From positions 372,001-436,000 of the forward strand of contig MU270050.1 of the NCBI GenBank assembly GCA_021432635.1: a stretch of DNA of 64,000 nucleotides, in the 5' to 3' direction. Origin of the DNA: Thozetella sp. PMI_491. Lineage: Eukaryota; Ascomycota; Sordariomycetes; Chaetosphaeriales; Chaetosphaeriaceae. Positions 39,247 to 51,195 of this stretch are shown in pieces. The notes below the pieces were generated by a model that did not search any database, had not been told where the DNA came from, and saw only the letters and a list, made by a program, of their open reading frames with translations. Position 1 is the stretch's first letter; every line of letters begins with the position of its first letter. Position numbers and translations under genes: made by a program.

Positions 39247-39923
39247 TCACCACTGTCGTCCGTGTGCCTTGGCCTCGTGTTCGTTCCGTTTGTCTTGGCG
39301 TGGGAAACCGCGGCGCTGCCTCCGACACCCAGTAGCACGACAGAAGAAGGACTGGAGGCGGTGGTGCACAGAATTTTGGTGGCGACTGAGATCCTGATAC
39401 CTCTTGAAGCGCCTGGAGCAGCACGAAATCGTGCACATCCAACTATTATCGCGAAGCTTTGCGCAGAGAGTGGTTTCCGGACTTATGATGTGTGGAGCGG
39501 CTGCGGTTGTGGATTGGGCGTCAATTCCGTAGGCCCAGGGGTTGACCGGAAGAGATGCACCGAAAGTGGTCGACGCATTCAAGTCTTCCTGCGCCAAAAT
39601 CGAGTTCCAAGTACTGGCTATGGTGAAAGTATACTGGGCGGCATCAGGGAGGGTGATTGCCCAGGGTTGGAGCTTCCGTCCGGCGTCAGCGATTCTGACA
39701 GCGGGTTGTGGATATGTTTTGGCATACTAATGCAGCTTCGGGAGATTGCATGAATGCCGACAAACCAAATTCCGGATGCAAAAAAGTAGGGTTAGGCAAG
39801 GATCTATTTCAATTAGCAAACTACATCTTGTAAAGCTGTCGGAAGGGAAGCATACCCTAGATTAGGTCCAGAGCCCGTCTGGAGGGTTGTTACAATACCA
39901 GGCGGGCTGGGATCTTTGACCAT
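39247..39923 (-). CDS. C2H2-type zinc-finger protein (start uncertain)
   Basis: Two exons can be supported: 39923 (or further upstream)-39825, and 39726-39247, with a 98-bp GTAG...TTAG intron that keeps phase. With the ATG at 39923 it has 192 residues. The C-terminus carries two adjacent C2H2-like fingers: WMCTISCCSRRFKRYQDLSRH with HQNSVHH closing the first, and FFCRATGCRR with HEAKAH closing the second. This tandem, with RYQDLSRH as recognition helix, is typical of small fungal C2H2 regulators. An open frame continues upstream of the ATG to about 40094, and an AG near 40070 could accept another exon. The true N-terminus is therefore unclear. Confidence 0.6.
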
Positions 39924-41329
39924 TCTTCCCAGAATTGCGATTCCCTGGTCATTCCTAGGTTGATTGACTTCATCGCCAATATCAGTCTCATTATCACGAC
40001 CAGCCGTAACGGCGGCGTCAAAGGGGAAGGGGATGCCCAGCCCGTCATCATGACTGATTTGCTGTTGGGTTTCCCTATAGACGACGGGGGGCAAAAATCA
40101 ACGTGGGCTGTGTTGGTATAGTTTCTCTTTGCCAATGCCTAATTATGCATTGTGCTTATCCCGTTGCGGCTGTAGCCCTACGGGCCTTGTTCAGTGTGTT
40201 ATCAGGTGTATTTTGCCGTGCTCTCCCACAGGGCTATCTGCACCGATCGGGGACTTATGTGGCAATACCTACTAGATAATGATCGATACAGACTAGCTGT
40301 GGGAGAACACGGCTAATGTAAGTAATTAAATGATTATGCCCCCCATCTAATCGTCAGTATTATGTCTAAAGCTGGACCGGCAAAGCCGCGCGGAATGTCG
40401 AAGGAGACTGAGGATACTGCTGCTGCTCACATGAAGGCCTCCATAGTGGCAGTAGTCACCCGGGACGTGACCAGAATGGGATGCGAGGCGAGGATAGAGG
40501 ACAGGCTGGGATTCTCAAATTGTTTTTCTTTTTCTGAGCATCCGTTTCGCAAAGTACGTGTCGTTGTTCGGTGACAAAGCTCTGAAAAATGATCTATAAC
40601 TCAAATTTACTAGTGAACATAGACTGAAACGGTATTAGATTGTCGCCACCGGGCGACGAACCAAGGTGAGTGGGTTATGCCTGTTCTCAAGTGTCCGTGA
40701 TTAACCTGCGAAAGTTCGTTAGCAATACCTCCGGGCTACCTGCAGAGCGTATTTATACTAGTGTCTTTAGGCGCAAGGTAGCCTGGTTCGTGCATCGGTC
40801 AAATTTTCAGCAAACGCCCTTTTCACGCATGCTAGGGCGAGGAGCTGCAGCACAGTTAACAAATGTTCTACCGCTATTGGTTATATTCGAAGCCTTGTGC
40901 ACCCTTAGTGGCCACCTGGGTGCCCTTCCCGCCCCTCCATTGCTTCTCTCACTGTCGATTGGATAGGCGTCTTCCACACCCAAATTTTCGATGAGCCGGC
41001 GTTCCTGTTGCGATTGGGTCTCCTAATCCGCAGAACTCGAGCTGCTCTTCCGCCGGGGCAGTCGCTGGACAGTTATAGAGACGCCGACGTTGTATCATTG
41101 TTGAATATATAACTTGTACAAGCTTTCCACGCTCCGATAGCCCATAGCAGCTGGGACCCCATAGGCGCATAGGTCAGTACACTCTTGAGTGTCCTTTAGT
41201 CAGTAAAACCCCCAACCTTATCCTTTGGACAGTTTTGTTGGATTGTTTCATCATTTGCTGCTAGATAGCAGGCTCACAAGCCACATACAATGCAAATTCC
41301 ATCCAAAACCCACCACGGAGTCTCCCCAA
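39924..41329. other. Intergenic with a small inverted-repeat element
   Basis: Apart from the inverted repeat at 40215-40313, I see only short frames (40362-40574 and 40670-40966) that resemble nothing known. Confidence 0.4.
40215..40313. mobile_element. Possible MITE: 99-bp element with 17-bp inverted ends
   Basis: GCCGTGCTCTCCCACAG at 40215-40231 faces CTGTGGGAGAACACGGC at 40297-40313, which is its reverse complement with one mismatch (16 of 17). A weaker match extends outward toward TA-rich flanks. It could also be a hairpin terminator, but the 65-bp loop and position away from any gene end favour a short non-autonomous transposon. Confidence 0.45.
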
Positions 41330-43245
41330 TCATAAGCGAACCGCGGAGAAGCCTACGAGACACAAGCTTCCCGAAGTTCCCGTTCCCACCTCCCTCCACT
41401 CAGAGCTCCCTACGCAGGTGCGGCAGTAGAACAGGTCCGCAGGATCGTACTTGGCCTTAATAGAGCGCAATTTAGGGTAGTTTGCCCCGTAGAAGTCTAC
41501 CTCGAAGTCCGGGTCGTAGGGGTCGGCCTCGTTCATGTAGGCTCCCGTGTTGGGCGCCAGCGCTTTCATGGCGGCGACTTTGTTGTACGTGACATCGTAG
41601 AGGATGGTCTCACGGTCTGCCTCCGGGGTAGCGGCGGTGAAGATGCGACCGGTTGAGGCGTGGAGGTAAGCGGTCCTCCACGCAGGGAGGACACCCGAGT
41701 TGGGATCCGCGGCGTCCTTCGAGACCTGTCCTCCGGCGACAATGGAGAGCGTGTTGATAACGTGCTCACCAGTCTTTCCAGCTAAGACTTCGACCAGGTT
41801 GCGAACGGCGGTAGGGTCGGAAAGGCTCTCCTTATCGAAGAGGCGGGAGCCGGAACCGGCCATGAGGCCGACGGTTGTCTCTTGGCCGCTGTTTTCGTAG
41901 TAGAAGCTCCAGTAGTCGGCGTAGTCTGCATAAGTCTCGTTGATGAAGAGGACGTCCTTGTATTGCGCGAGAGCATGGCTCAAGGGTGAGAATGAGCTCA
42001 CCGCCTGCTCACGGGTCTGGTTCAAGAGCCAAATTCCGTGGTAGTAGCCGGTCGTGAAATTGTCGAATATCTGGGAAGGACCATCCACCTGCCAGTGGGC
42101 ATAACCCGCATAGCCCGCGTCAACAAGATCCGGTACTGCAAGGTGGAGGCTGGCTAGGGCATCGAGGAAGGCGGTCGTGTTATCGGTCCGGGGGGCGAGT
42201 TGAAGGTTGTGCACGGTGACGTTGACTTGCGGGTGGGCCTTGATGGTCGACGACACGACGATACCATAGGTGCTGGGACCACCGCCACGGATGGCAAAGT
42301 ACAGGTCCTGGTTCTGGCAAGCATTGGCCGTGACCAGCGTTCCGTTGGCGAGCACAACTTCGACCTCCAGCACCTGGTCAGCGCCGAGCCCAAAGGCGTG
42401 GCTGGCAGGACCGTGGCCTCCACCCTGCATCCAGCCGCCGGTGCTGCAGACTGTCGGACTGCCACCGCCGACAATGATCACATTGTTAGCACGCGCCACG
42501 GGGTAGACTTCACGGAACATGTACGCGCCGGACACCCTCAGCGCAGCCCCTGTCCACCCGCATGATGTGCACCCGGTGCTGGAGCTGAAGGCAGGCTGGA
42601 AAGTGATGCCATTCCGGAAGTAGCGCAGCCAGACTTCCAAGCTGCCGTAACCGTCGTTGCGGCCCAGAACGTCATGGCCGGTCGACTTGACCGCCACTCT
42701 CAGACTTTTGTCCTGGGCAAAGGCCAGGGCGGCAGCAATATCGTCCACGGTGGTGACGTTGATGGCGTAAGCAGAGCCGCGCCCGATGTTGCATGAGCCC
42801 GTGTTATTAATGGTGGTGATGTCTACAGGTGGGCAGGTGATGTTGAGAGGGAAATCCATGCCGAGGGGCTGCTCGGACTCCCAAAGGGAACTGTACCATT
42901 GCATTTGAACCTCAGCGCAACGGACCTGGTCGTAGCTGGGGCCAGGATAGCATGGCTGTGCTACGGGGACGTTTGCAATGAGTTTCCCCGAGACAGTCGC
43001 GTTGAGGCTGCTCCAGTCCGCTATTGACGGCCAGCAGGTGTCTTCGGGGGCCTACAGAACTCCAGGGACTCGGTGTAAGCCGTAGCTACATGCAAATAGA
43101 GATCTCTCTCGTAGAGAGGAGGGCATATATGAGGGTGAGGGTTGACGGTTGGCAAGCCGAGACAACTTACACATTTGCAGCGCTGCGAGGTGGCGGCGGA
43201 GCCCCCGGCGAGCAATGCTCCGGACCAAAGAAGACCGGCCAGCAT
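41330..43245 (-). CDS. Secreted berberine-bridge-type FAD oxidoreductase (second copy)
   Basis: Two exons, 43245-43171 and 43051-41330, with a 119-bp intron, giving 598 residues. Exon 1 holds a signal peptide (LAGLLWSGALLAGGSAA) and splices to rebuild RCKCAPEDTCWPS, the conserved N-terminus of fungal secreted FAD-linked oxidases. His about 151 (STGHDVLGR) and Cys about 227 (TVCSTGGWMQGGGHG) indicate bicovalent flavin attachment. The BBE C-terminal motif appears near YDPADLFYCRTCVG, with an unusual extra tail of about 25 residues. Many N-glycosylation sequons (NVT, NGT and NET types) fit secretion. It is more GC-rich than its surroundings. It differs from the copy at 26 kb in intron number, so they are not recent duplicates. 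Substrate unknown. Confidence 0.92.
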
Positions 43246-44179
43246 GGTCGGAAAGTCTGTCTAACGAGTGGCAGCTAGAATGTCGGGTTGGAGTGACTTG
43301 CGCAGTGCAGAACCCACTCACGAAGTTGCTTCTTTGGCACTGGCATGGCACCAAGGCAACGTCATTTTATAAAGCCTGGGAGACGTTGCACCGCCACGGA
43401 CAAATCCCCAGTTCGGTATTGCGTTGACATCATGTTGGTACTGGCCTGGTTAATTATCATTGCAGACTACAACTAGAATCTAGGTATCATTCCAGATTTG
43501 GTTCCCAACCCCACGTACATTTCCGCCGATGGTAGGCTTTGCAGGGTACAGGACTGGAATTAAGGTTGGATGATAATTTCCTTTCTGTCCTAGGAGGCTT
43601 CCTAACTATTGATTGGCCGGATTCTAGCGTGCTTACATCATATTCGCATATTTCTACAGCCCGAACGGACTTCTCTGTAGAGCTTTCGCCCCTAGAGCGT
43701 GGAGCCCGTGCGGAACATGTGCGGGACCGGCTCAGTATTCTGCCAGTTATTCTCTACATCACCAAGATCATATACTTCACTTCACCTGGGTATGGTTTGG
43801 CAATCCTGGATGTCCGGTATGAAGGGGAATGCATTGTCTATTTCTGCACAACAAGCGTACCGTTGCTTAAGGTACTCTACTGACCTAGTCATCTAAATGA
43901 GTTGACGCAGTAATTTCGGACTAAAGGCATTAATGGGACCCTGGCACGAGCACGAACACGACAGCGAGACCGAGAGCGATACCGAGAGACGGCAAAACCG
44001 GTATTTCCTAAGAATCAGGCAAGCCAGGGAAGAGAAGTGAGTCGGATATTATAAATAGCAAGGCGATCCGAGTCCAAGTAGATCTCTAAGGGGACAGCCT
44101 CTTTGTTCATCAGATGGCTTGAAGATCTTTCTAATTAACCAGGAGCCTCTACTAGATAGAACCCAGTTGAATACTTCAG
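43246..44179. other. Intergenic, no gene recognised
   Basis: A low-complexity acidic mini-frame at 43933-44040 (HEHEHDSETESDTE...) occurs but has no support as a gene. The first 200 bp are the likely oxidase promoter. Confidence 0.4.
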
Positions 44180-45516
44180 CTAGATCGAACGCAAAACCTT
44201 GCTAAGGATAACTCGGCTCTCAGGTATCTCGTGAACATCCTGGCCCCAGGTAACCCGACCTGAATTATCCGACTGGTATGCACCTAGAGACATCTGTACG
44301 GCCCTTTTCCCTCTCTCTAGCATCTCTTCCTGGTAATCCTTTATCAGCTGCTCCAACTCGTGTCTCTCATACTGTGTTTGTGCAATCTTTTCTATAGCCT
44401 CCGCAAGGTTTAGCGCATCAAGGATAGCGTGAACGGCGCCCTCTCCACGAACTTGTAGCGTATCAGCTCCCGAAGAAAAAGCTACGTGAGGAATTGCGAG
44501 GTAACACTTACAAGGTGCCATGCAATGGGCAGCATCGCCCAGGAGCGTTACTCTCCCAACGGGTAATTTATCGAGAGTTAGAGTTCGAAGTACCCATGAC
44601 GTGTTGATCGAATCTGGAGTTGCTATGTCGAGTATCTCTTTGAATTGTGGCTTCAATCCGGATGCCTGCTGTCGCATGATATCGAGCACTTGCTGCTTGC
44701 TTGTCGCCTCGAGAGCCTCCGGGACCGGATCGGTCATTATCCAGAAGTAGCTTCCAGACATCCCATCAGGCTCTACATAATCTAGCCCCACGAAAAATCG
44801 CACTGCTGGACCAGTCTTGTCTGCCTCCTTCGTTACACGCCAAGAACTGTAGCCGAGCGAAAGTTGGCGCTCAAATGCTTCACCGGAGAGTGAAACTGTC
44901 CCGATGACCACTTTAATAGGTAAATCTTCTATAGGATCCGGCATATTAAGTGTTGACAAGAGATGCTTGCGTACAACACTGTGAACGCCATCGGCACCGA
45001 TAAGTATGTCCCCTGTTGCAGAGGTACCATCTGTAAAACGCACTGTCACAGAGTCGAGAGCCTCTTCAATAGCGCATGCGGTCTTGTCGACCCTTATCGG
45101 GATGTTCGTGCCCAGCCAGGAGAGGACACGCGGTCGATGAACACGAATGATGGAATTGTCACCCGGGTCCTCGACACCGATACGAAGAGAAGGATTCGTG
45201 TTATCGTAGTAGATTAATTGAGCAGGAAGAGAAAGTGGGCGGAGATGATGTGTACTGGCAATCGGTGGCATATCATCCGCTACGCTGGCATCGAGCCGTT
45301 CAAGCACACTTAAAAGGGCATTAGCTTTCTAATGTCAGTATCTCAAACATAACCATACCTATGAAGGCCGAGTGATGTGCCCTGGGAGTGATTTTTGTTG
45401 CGGTGCTGTTCAAAAATCTCGAATGAAAGGCCCTTCTTGCGAAGAGCTTGCGCAAGAGACAGCCCGCCGACGCCGGCACCGACAATAAGCACATGAGGCT
45501 TGGCTTTCGCAGCCAT
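44180..45516 (-). CDS. FAD-dependent monooxygenase, salicylate-hydroxylase-like
   Basis: Three exons: 45516-45359, 45308-44512 and 44451-44180 (introns 50 and 60 bp), giving 408 residues. The N-terminal dinucleotide-binding motif is VLIVGAGVGGLSLAQAL (residues 9-25). The second FAD motif, GRVTLLGDAAHCMAPF (Asp about 311), is rebuilt only when the 60-bp second intron is removed. That intron is a multiple of three and lacks stops, so the unspliced frame misleadingly stays open. Its middle contains the DG motif (GADGVHSVVRK). Group A flavin monooxygenases hydroxylate aromatic or polyketide substrates with NAD(P)H and oxygen, usually in the cytosol. No membrane anchor is evident. The gene is complete and is the nearest tailoring enzyme to the second FAD oxidase. 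Confidence 0.92.
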
Positions 45517-46752
45517 GATATCCTATTCAGTAATACTTCGGGCTCTAGAAAATTACTGCAGTGGTGCTAAGTCGACTTCCAGGGCTTTACCGGAGAATCC
45601 CTTCTCTGGTAAGGATATTGACTCTAGATTTAAGCTTTAGGATCGTTGATTCCCGTTCGTTAACCGGGGCTTTTTATACTCATAACACAGTAAGCCGGTC
45701 AGTAGCCCCTTTGGGATTGTAACTCCTTTAACTGATTTCACGCGTATAGGCGATCAATATGGCTAAGATGCAGAATCATCGCCTCGAGGATCCCCCACTA
45801 CGATAGGTGGGATTACGAGTAGATAGGTGTTATACGCTAGTTGCTTCGGATCATCGGTAGTAGCCGATACTCAGGGTCCCACTAGCTTCTACAATATGCT
45901 GTCCAACAGCGGAGGCAATCACATTCTATGATGTGGTGATGTGATAGGTTGTGGCCAGGGAATTTCAGAGTCCTGTCCTGGTCCGTGCGCACTCAAAACC
46001 ACCGCAAATAGTTGCTCAGCACTTCGCTCTGAGTGCTCTGCTTCTTTCCCTAATTTTGTGATGACCTTAATTGACTAGCCAGGGCTGTAGGTGGCTTCTT
46101 GACCACCGTTTCCACCAACGAGGCGTGACAAGTTTAAGTAGTCGTTAGCAGCCTTGGCAGTAACCGGACTGTCTCTCCGTATTTTGCTTTCGCTGACAGA
46201 GAATTGCAAGTCTGATCCTCGGGAGTGGGCTTGGGTGAAGACAGCGTAGGTGGCAATAGACGGCCATCTGCTTACAACATGCTTCTCACCCCACAGGCGT
46301 GGCTATAAGCCGATCGCTACTAAGTGCCAGACAATCAAGATACTCCTGTAATGCAGCTGGGTCCAAGTGCACAGGAAGTCTATCAGTAGCCTCCTGGAGA
46401 CCCTCCGGCGGGGGTCCGTCCATTGGGTCTGCAAGCAGGGACGCTATCCCGTATATGAGATCTCCGCATTAATACAGCTCTAACCAAATCGCTGTGCCAA
46501 CCCGCCCATATCTATCCCATCATCTAACCACCAGCCATAGCAGTAACGACTAGAATCATATCTCCGACCCCAAGCCAACAAGGCAAGATTCATACGGCGC
46601 GACAAAGAGTCAACCCTTGTGCGCTCGGCCGAGGATGGTCTAGTCCAAGCAGCTGGGCATCATCAAGTCTGTGCCAGCAGCTGTGACCGACTAATCCCTA
46701 ACGCGAGATAGGGAAATCATTTCACCCCTCTTCCTCCTCCCTTCTGTTTCCT
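45517..46752. other. Intergenic, no gene recognised
   Basis: About 1.2 kb between two minus-strand genes. It includes the monooxygenase promoter, and I see no repeat or conserved frame in it. Confidence 0.4.
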
Positions 46753-48621
46753 TTAATCCCGACGACCACTGTTCCTGTCACCTGAATCGGCTCGTTGACG
46801 CCCACGCGAGTTCGATCCTCCCCTGTTGTCCGAGCTTGGTCTCGTGCCTGCGTCGATGCTAGCGGCACCCAGAGCGGCCGTGAGGGCCCGCTTCGTCACG
46901 TCGTTGTTAGATCCAGGCGTACGAGAGGCGCGAAAGGCCTCGGTTGCGCCGGCAATCAGGGCCGCCATAGCCGCTTTTTGAACTCTGTTAGTGTCCTCGC
47001 TGTCTCTGCGGGGCTTGTTGCCATCCCTCTTGGCGTAGAAAATTGGGTTTTCATCGTCGTCCTCCGTTTCCTCGACCCGTGGCGGCGGCGGCCGGCTGGG
47101 GTACGATTCGGACTCGCTCCGTGGCTTGTTTCGCGGCCGATCGTCTCTCCTTCTGTTTCCGTCGTTATATCTGTCGTCCTCGCCTCTTTGGGGCTCACTC
47201 CTTGGGTTGCCTTGGAGTCGATAATTGGGAGGGCTACCACTTCTGGTAGTTGGCGATCCCACTTCTTCCCGGAGCCGTCGGCTTGAGCTCGTCTTCTCTG
47301 GCCCATCCCCACGTCTGCCCTCCCCCGTTCTTTGATAATGGGTATGATCTGCAGAGCTCTGGGTGTCCGCAGCCCGCCGCGGGCTCCTGCGGACATCTTC
47401 CCGACGCGGGGGGCGGTCGGCATCCCGCTCGCGAGTGCGATCGGAAACGTCCATCTTGGAAGAAGCCTGAGGGCGGTCTCCAACAGAGGCTCCAGAGCTG
47501 GCTCGGGAGCGAGTTCTCTCCTTAGTCGATGATGCGCCATCCAGGTTCGGAACCTCCAGGCGCTCGCCGTCCTGTGCCCCCGGGCGCTTCGCCACGTCGT
47601 CCTCCGCCGTCTCTCGGATCTCGCGCGAGCTGAGTCGTGTCCAGTCCCACAGCAGATCGTCGACGACTTGGCCTGTTTTGGCTCGCCGACTGACGACGAG
47701 GCTTAGAGCCTGCGTTTCGCGGAGCACCAACGCCTTTGAATCATCTGGATTGGAGCTTGGAGGCTCTTCGCGCGGCTTTTCAAAGCTCTTGAATACCATC
47801 CGATACAACCACAAGCCTGTATCGTCTGGCTGTTCGTATGGCTGCATTTGGCCGTCCGTGGATGCTAGGGCCGGAAGCTGATCCTGGTCTGGGTCACCGC
47901 CGGGGCCACTTTGGATAGTTTTGCCCCCGACTGGGTCTTTGGAGTCTTCGATCGTGGAGATGCCGACCCCTTCTTCTTGTCCTTCCTCCGAGTTATCTAC
48001 AAACTCCCGCATGGTCTGGTGTGCAGACTGCACCAGGGTCTCGGCCCGTCTGCGGAGCCGTCTCCTAGTACTGCGCTGGGGCTTTTCAGCCTCGGTCATC
48101 CGCTCGCTACCTTTGTTGTCGCTGTGGCCTCGGTCAGCATGGATACCCAGACGGGGCAAAGAAAAAGGACCAGGGAAAGCGGCGTTCACCCACCTCTGGT
48201 ACTTGCGCTGCTCTACCGCTAGCAGCAGCGTCGTGGTCATGATTTGTAACGTTGACTTGTGGGCCTCGATCTTGAACAGGAGCTTCGCCGTCTTAGACCG
48301 GCGAAAGACCCAGCGGACCCGCGCCATGTTGCCGGTACCGGCGTCCACGAGCTTCCAGATCTCGTCATGGACGCCGTCGATGCGCTGGATGGCTGATTCC
48401 AAGGCCCCCAGCAGCTTGCGCCGGTAGATTTGCCGACCTTCGCCCAGCACAGACGTGAGATGGTCCAGTACCAGCGACAGATCCGATACCCCGCGCGCCA
48501 TCTCGGCCATGTCCTGCGGCGCCGACCGGAGGGCCGAGATGAGGTCGAACAGCGCTGACGAGAGCGATATTCCGGCCTGCGCCACGCCGGCGACGCTGGC
48601 CATCAGGGAAAGGGGGTCCAT
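46753..48621 (-). CDS. Fungal NLR-type N-terminal domain protein with RS/RD-rich tail
   Basis: The start is set at 48621 (MDPLSLMASVAGVAQAGISL), because this is the usual beginning of the fungal helical N-terminal domain found on STAND/NLR and ankyrin proteins; upstream codons lack similarity. Helical residues run to about 145 (APQDMAEMARGVSDLSLVL is typical). A 72-bp stretch, 48193-48122, looks like an in-frame intron (GTGGGT...CACAG), giving 598 residues if removed. The remaining 400-plus residues are disordered and Arg/Ser/Asp-rich, ending in a conserved-looking helical patch (AAMAALIAGATEAF and KRALTAALGAASIDA) before an RGRQR tail. No NACHT, ankyrin or kinase domain is present. It may be a signalling adaptor or effector of the allorecognition/cell-death type, but function is not established. 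Confidence 0.75.
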   Translation of the reverse strand: MDPLSLMASVAGVAQAGISLSSALFDLISALRSAPQDMAEMARGVSDLSLVLDHLTSVLGEGRQIYRRKLLGALESAIQRIDGVHDEIWKLVDAGTGNMARVRWVFRRSKTAKLLFKIEAHKSTLQIMTTTLLLAVEQRKYQRWVNAAFPGPFSLPRLGIHADRGHSDNKGSERMTEAEKPQRSTRRRLRRRAETLVQSAHQTMREFVDNSEEGQEEGVGISTIEDSKDPVGGKTIQSGPGGDPDQDQLPALASTDGQMQPYEQPDDTGLWLYRMVFKSFEKPREEPPSSNPDDSKALVLRETQALSLVVSRRAKTGQVVDDLLWDWTRLSSREIRETAEDDVAKRPGAQDGERLEVPNLDGASSTKERTRSRASSGASVGDRPQASSKMDVSDRTRERDADRPPRREDVRRSPRRAADTQSSADHTHYQRTGEGRRGDGPEKTSSSRRLREEVGSPTTRSGSPPNYRLQGNPRSEPQRGEDDRYNDGNRRRDDRPRNKPRSESESYPSRPPPPRVEETEDDDENPIFYAKRDGNKPRRDSEDTNRVQKAAMAALIAGATEAFRASRTPGSNNDVTKRALTAALGAASIDAGTRPSSDNRGGSNSRGRQRADSGDRNSGRRD

Positions 48622-51195
48622 GGCGAGTGAACAATAGGCAATGCTGTTGCTCGGTTTCTGCAGCGTCTGGTTGATACATATAATTAAAGACCGCGGAGCC
48701 GAGAGATGGATGGTCAATATCCTGCGCAGCAAGGCGCCTTGCTTTGCGACAGCCAGCGCCGGGTGCGGGGTAAGTTCGATCTATGACAAACCAAAGTCTG
48801 ACTAGTTCTGACTTTCACTGCAATTTTCTACATATCTAACCTCTTTATGGTACAACGCATCAAAGCACGCTAATTCTTGCTTCGTTGCAATTAATTCCAC
48901 ATCCAACGCTCTCGCGTTACAATAGACACATGCTAATCTTTACTTCACTGCCAATATTCCCCCGTCTAGCCTCCTCGTCTATATACCAAGGCAGAGTCAC
49001 AGTTCGGCTACGTGCAGGATCCACTACATTACCAGGAAACTCCACTTCACTCTCGATCGAAGTTGCGACATGAGAGCGAACAAGCTATATTAGATCACTA
49101 GACATAGCTATTCATGCGTGCGCTCTCCCCTGTGATTAGAGTCGCCTTCGTCTTTCATGTCGTCTTCATACTCGTATTTTTCCTCCTCCGTCCCTTCTCT
49201 AATCCAACACTGCCTGTAGGAGCTCCGAACTGCAGCGATGTATGTTCCTGGCTCCGCGCCGTCGTTGGGCTTTGTGGATGGTGCAACTAGCAAACGCAAC
49301 AAGCATACTAAATCACATTCCTTGAAACTCGTTGTACGCATCGTTATGGATCCTTCACTACTATCTCTGGGGGCTGTTGTACTGTCCTTGGCCAGTAGTA
49401 TCACTGCCTCTGCCACCATCCCGGGGAACGCTCACATTCGCGCCGTTCATGTCTTCGCAAAACTGCCTACACTCACTGAGGTAATACCAAATTTCAAAAG
49501 ATAGAGACCTCGCTTTCTTCTGCTGGTGTTTACACCCTGGGGCTTGACTGTTCCGGCGTTCTCGGACGCCTAGTTACAACCACTACCGTCCGAAAAGCGA
49601 CAAACTCGGACCCCATGCGCTGGTCTGCGAAGCGAGCATTACGATGCTAAAGGAAGGCTGCGCATCATGTTAACGATACGAAGCCGAAGAGACTGTGAAG
49701 TGGAATAACGAATGAAATAGTCCCAGCCCAGGAATCACGCCAGAGACGATTTTTAAGATCAGCGACGATCATGGTAGGCTCCGTAAATCCCACTTTCTGG
49801 TGACCGATTTTATAAAGGCAATGACACCCCAGTTCTCCGAGATGAAGGAGACATCACGCGCTCGGATCCCAGGATATTGTAGCCCAGTTGCAAAAGAACA
49901 TCGATCTATGCTGCAGAACTGAATCCCGCTGGTATCTGCCCAATTTCTCGGGGATTCGAGAGAGATGAAGTTCTCGTACAAAGTACCGGCACGGTTGGCG
50001 TCTTTCCAACATCTCCTCTGGCCGTCCGCTTGCCCCGTCGGATACTTCTTGCTAAGATAGGACTAGACGGGCTCAGTTAATGCCGCCTCTCCCTTACGGT
50101 GCAATCCCGTGCCTCGAAGCGCACGGGTATGCAGCACCGACAAGACGCCGCTTGCCAACCTTTCTGCAGTGTGCTATAGCTACTAATTAATTATTCTGCA
50201 GCACAGTTTAACGGGCTAAGAAGCCGGGCTCCCAGCGCAATGGGCGGATAAAGTACTTGCACCAATGCTAAACTTTAAGTATTGTGCATGAGAAATTATC
50301 CGATTCGTGCGCATACCGGGCTGGCGGCAAATGTAGCTTTACAAGTCTTCTTCGCCCGCCAATGTTTGCCATCACAGCTCCCGAACAGATGTTACAACTG
50401 ACCCTGGCGAATCTAGGCGGAGAGGGCCAGCCATGTATTAAGCGCGCCAATGATACCATCTTGAATACCTTGAATGGGCAAGAAGTCGTAATATACTGCA
50501 GACCACAATAAAAGAGACAACGCGCGTCATTCTTGCGACAACAGCCGCAGGTGTATGCCCGGAGTCGTACCGGGCCCTCAACCTCCGTCGAATGCCGTCG
50601 TTCCGTCTCCCAAACGAGGATTGAGATTGCCCCATTCTCAAGGTACGACGTAACACGCGTCCTAGTTCCGGGTGTGATGAGCCGCTGGCCTGCCTTCGCT
50701 GCTCTCAATAACCAAGATCTACTCACGGCCTACGCAACCAGTATCCAACCTGACACACGCCTTCCGCCGCGGAAGGGTCGGGGTCGCGGACAGCTGCATG
50801 TCTAGTTATATGGGCACTAGCTTTCATCGCTAAGCCAGGAGGCCTAAGGCATATACGCTCTCAAGTCGCTCATGATGTACAGGTGGCTATGCTATATTGC
50901 TGCCAGCCATGCGGCTACCTGTTGGACGCCTGGGGGACCTGGCGAGCAACGACGAGCAGGCAACACGGCCTATGCATTATCGCAATTCATTTATTCGTGT
51001 CTTATCGCATCGGAAAGCTCTCAGAGGTTTGATTAAAGTTATGTGTACATGTTATTTCGAGTTTGTAGTACCAACTCGTGCCAGGCGCCCTTCTCTCGTT
51101 TCCTTACGAAGCTTCGGGTAACATTTAACTTTCTTAAATTCTAGAGACTTCACATGGAACTCTGTGGGGACAGATAGAGTAGTTGTGATTGCTTG
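48622..51195. other. Long gene-poor region
   Basis: About 2.5 kb with only short, unrecognised frames (for example 49238-49504, 50284-50511 and 50533-50805). None shows family motifs or consistent splicing. The first 150 bp should be the promoter of the NLR-type N-domain gene. Confidence 0.4.

Noticed and set aside
26114-43245. The two FAD oxidases as a recent tandem duplication
   Set aside because: They differ in intron number and position and in sequence throughout, so they are at most distant paralogues.
50268-50805. Overlapping 90-150 codon frames on both strands
   Set aside because: No family motif, no splice-consistent extension, and the frames overlap each other as chance frames do.
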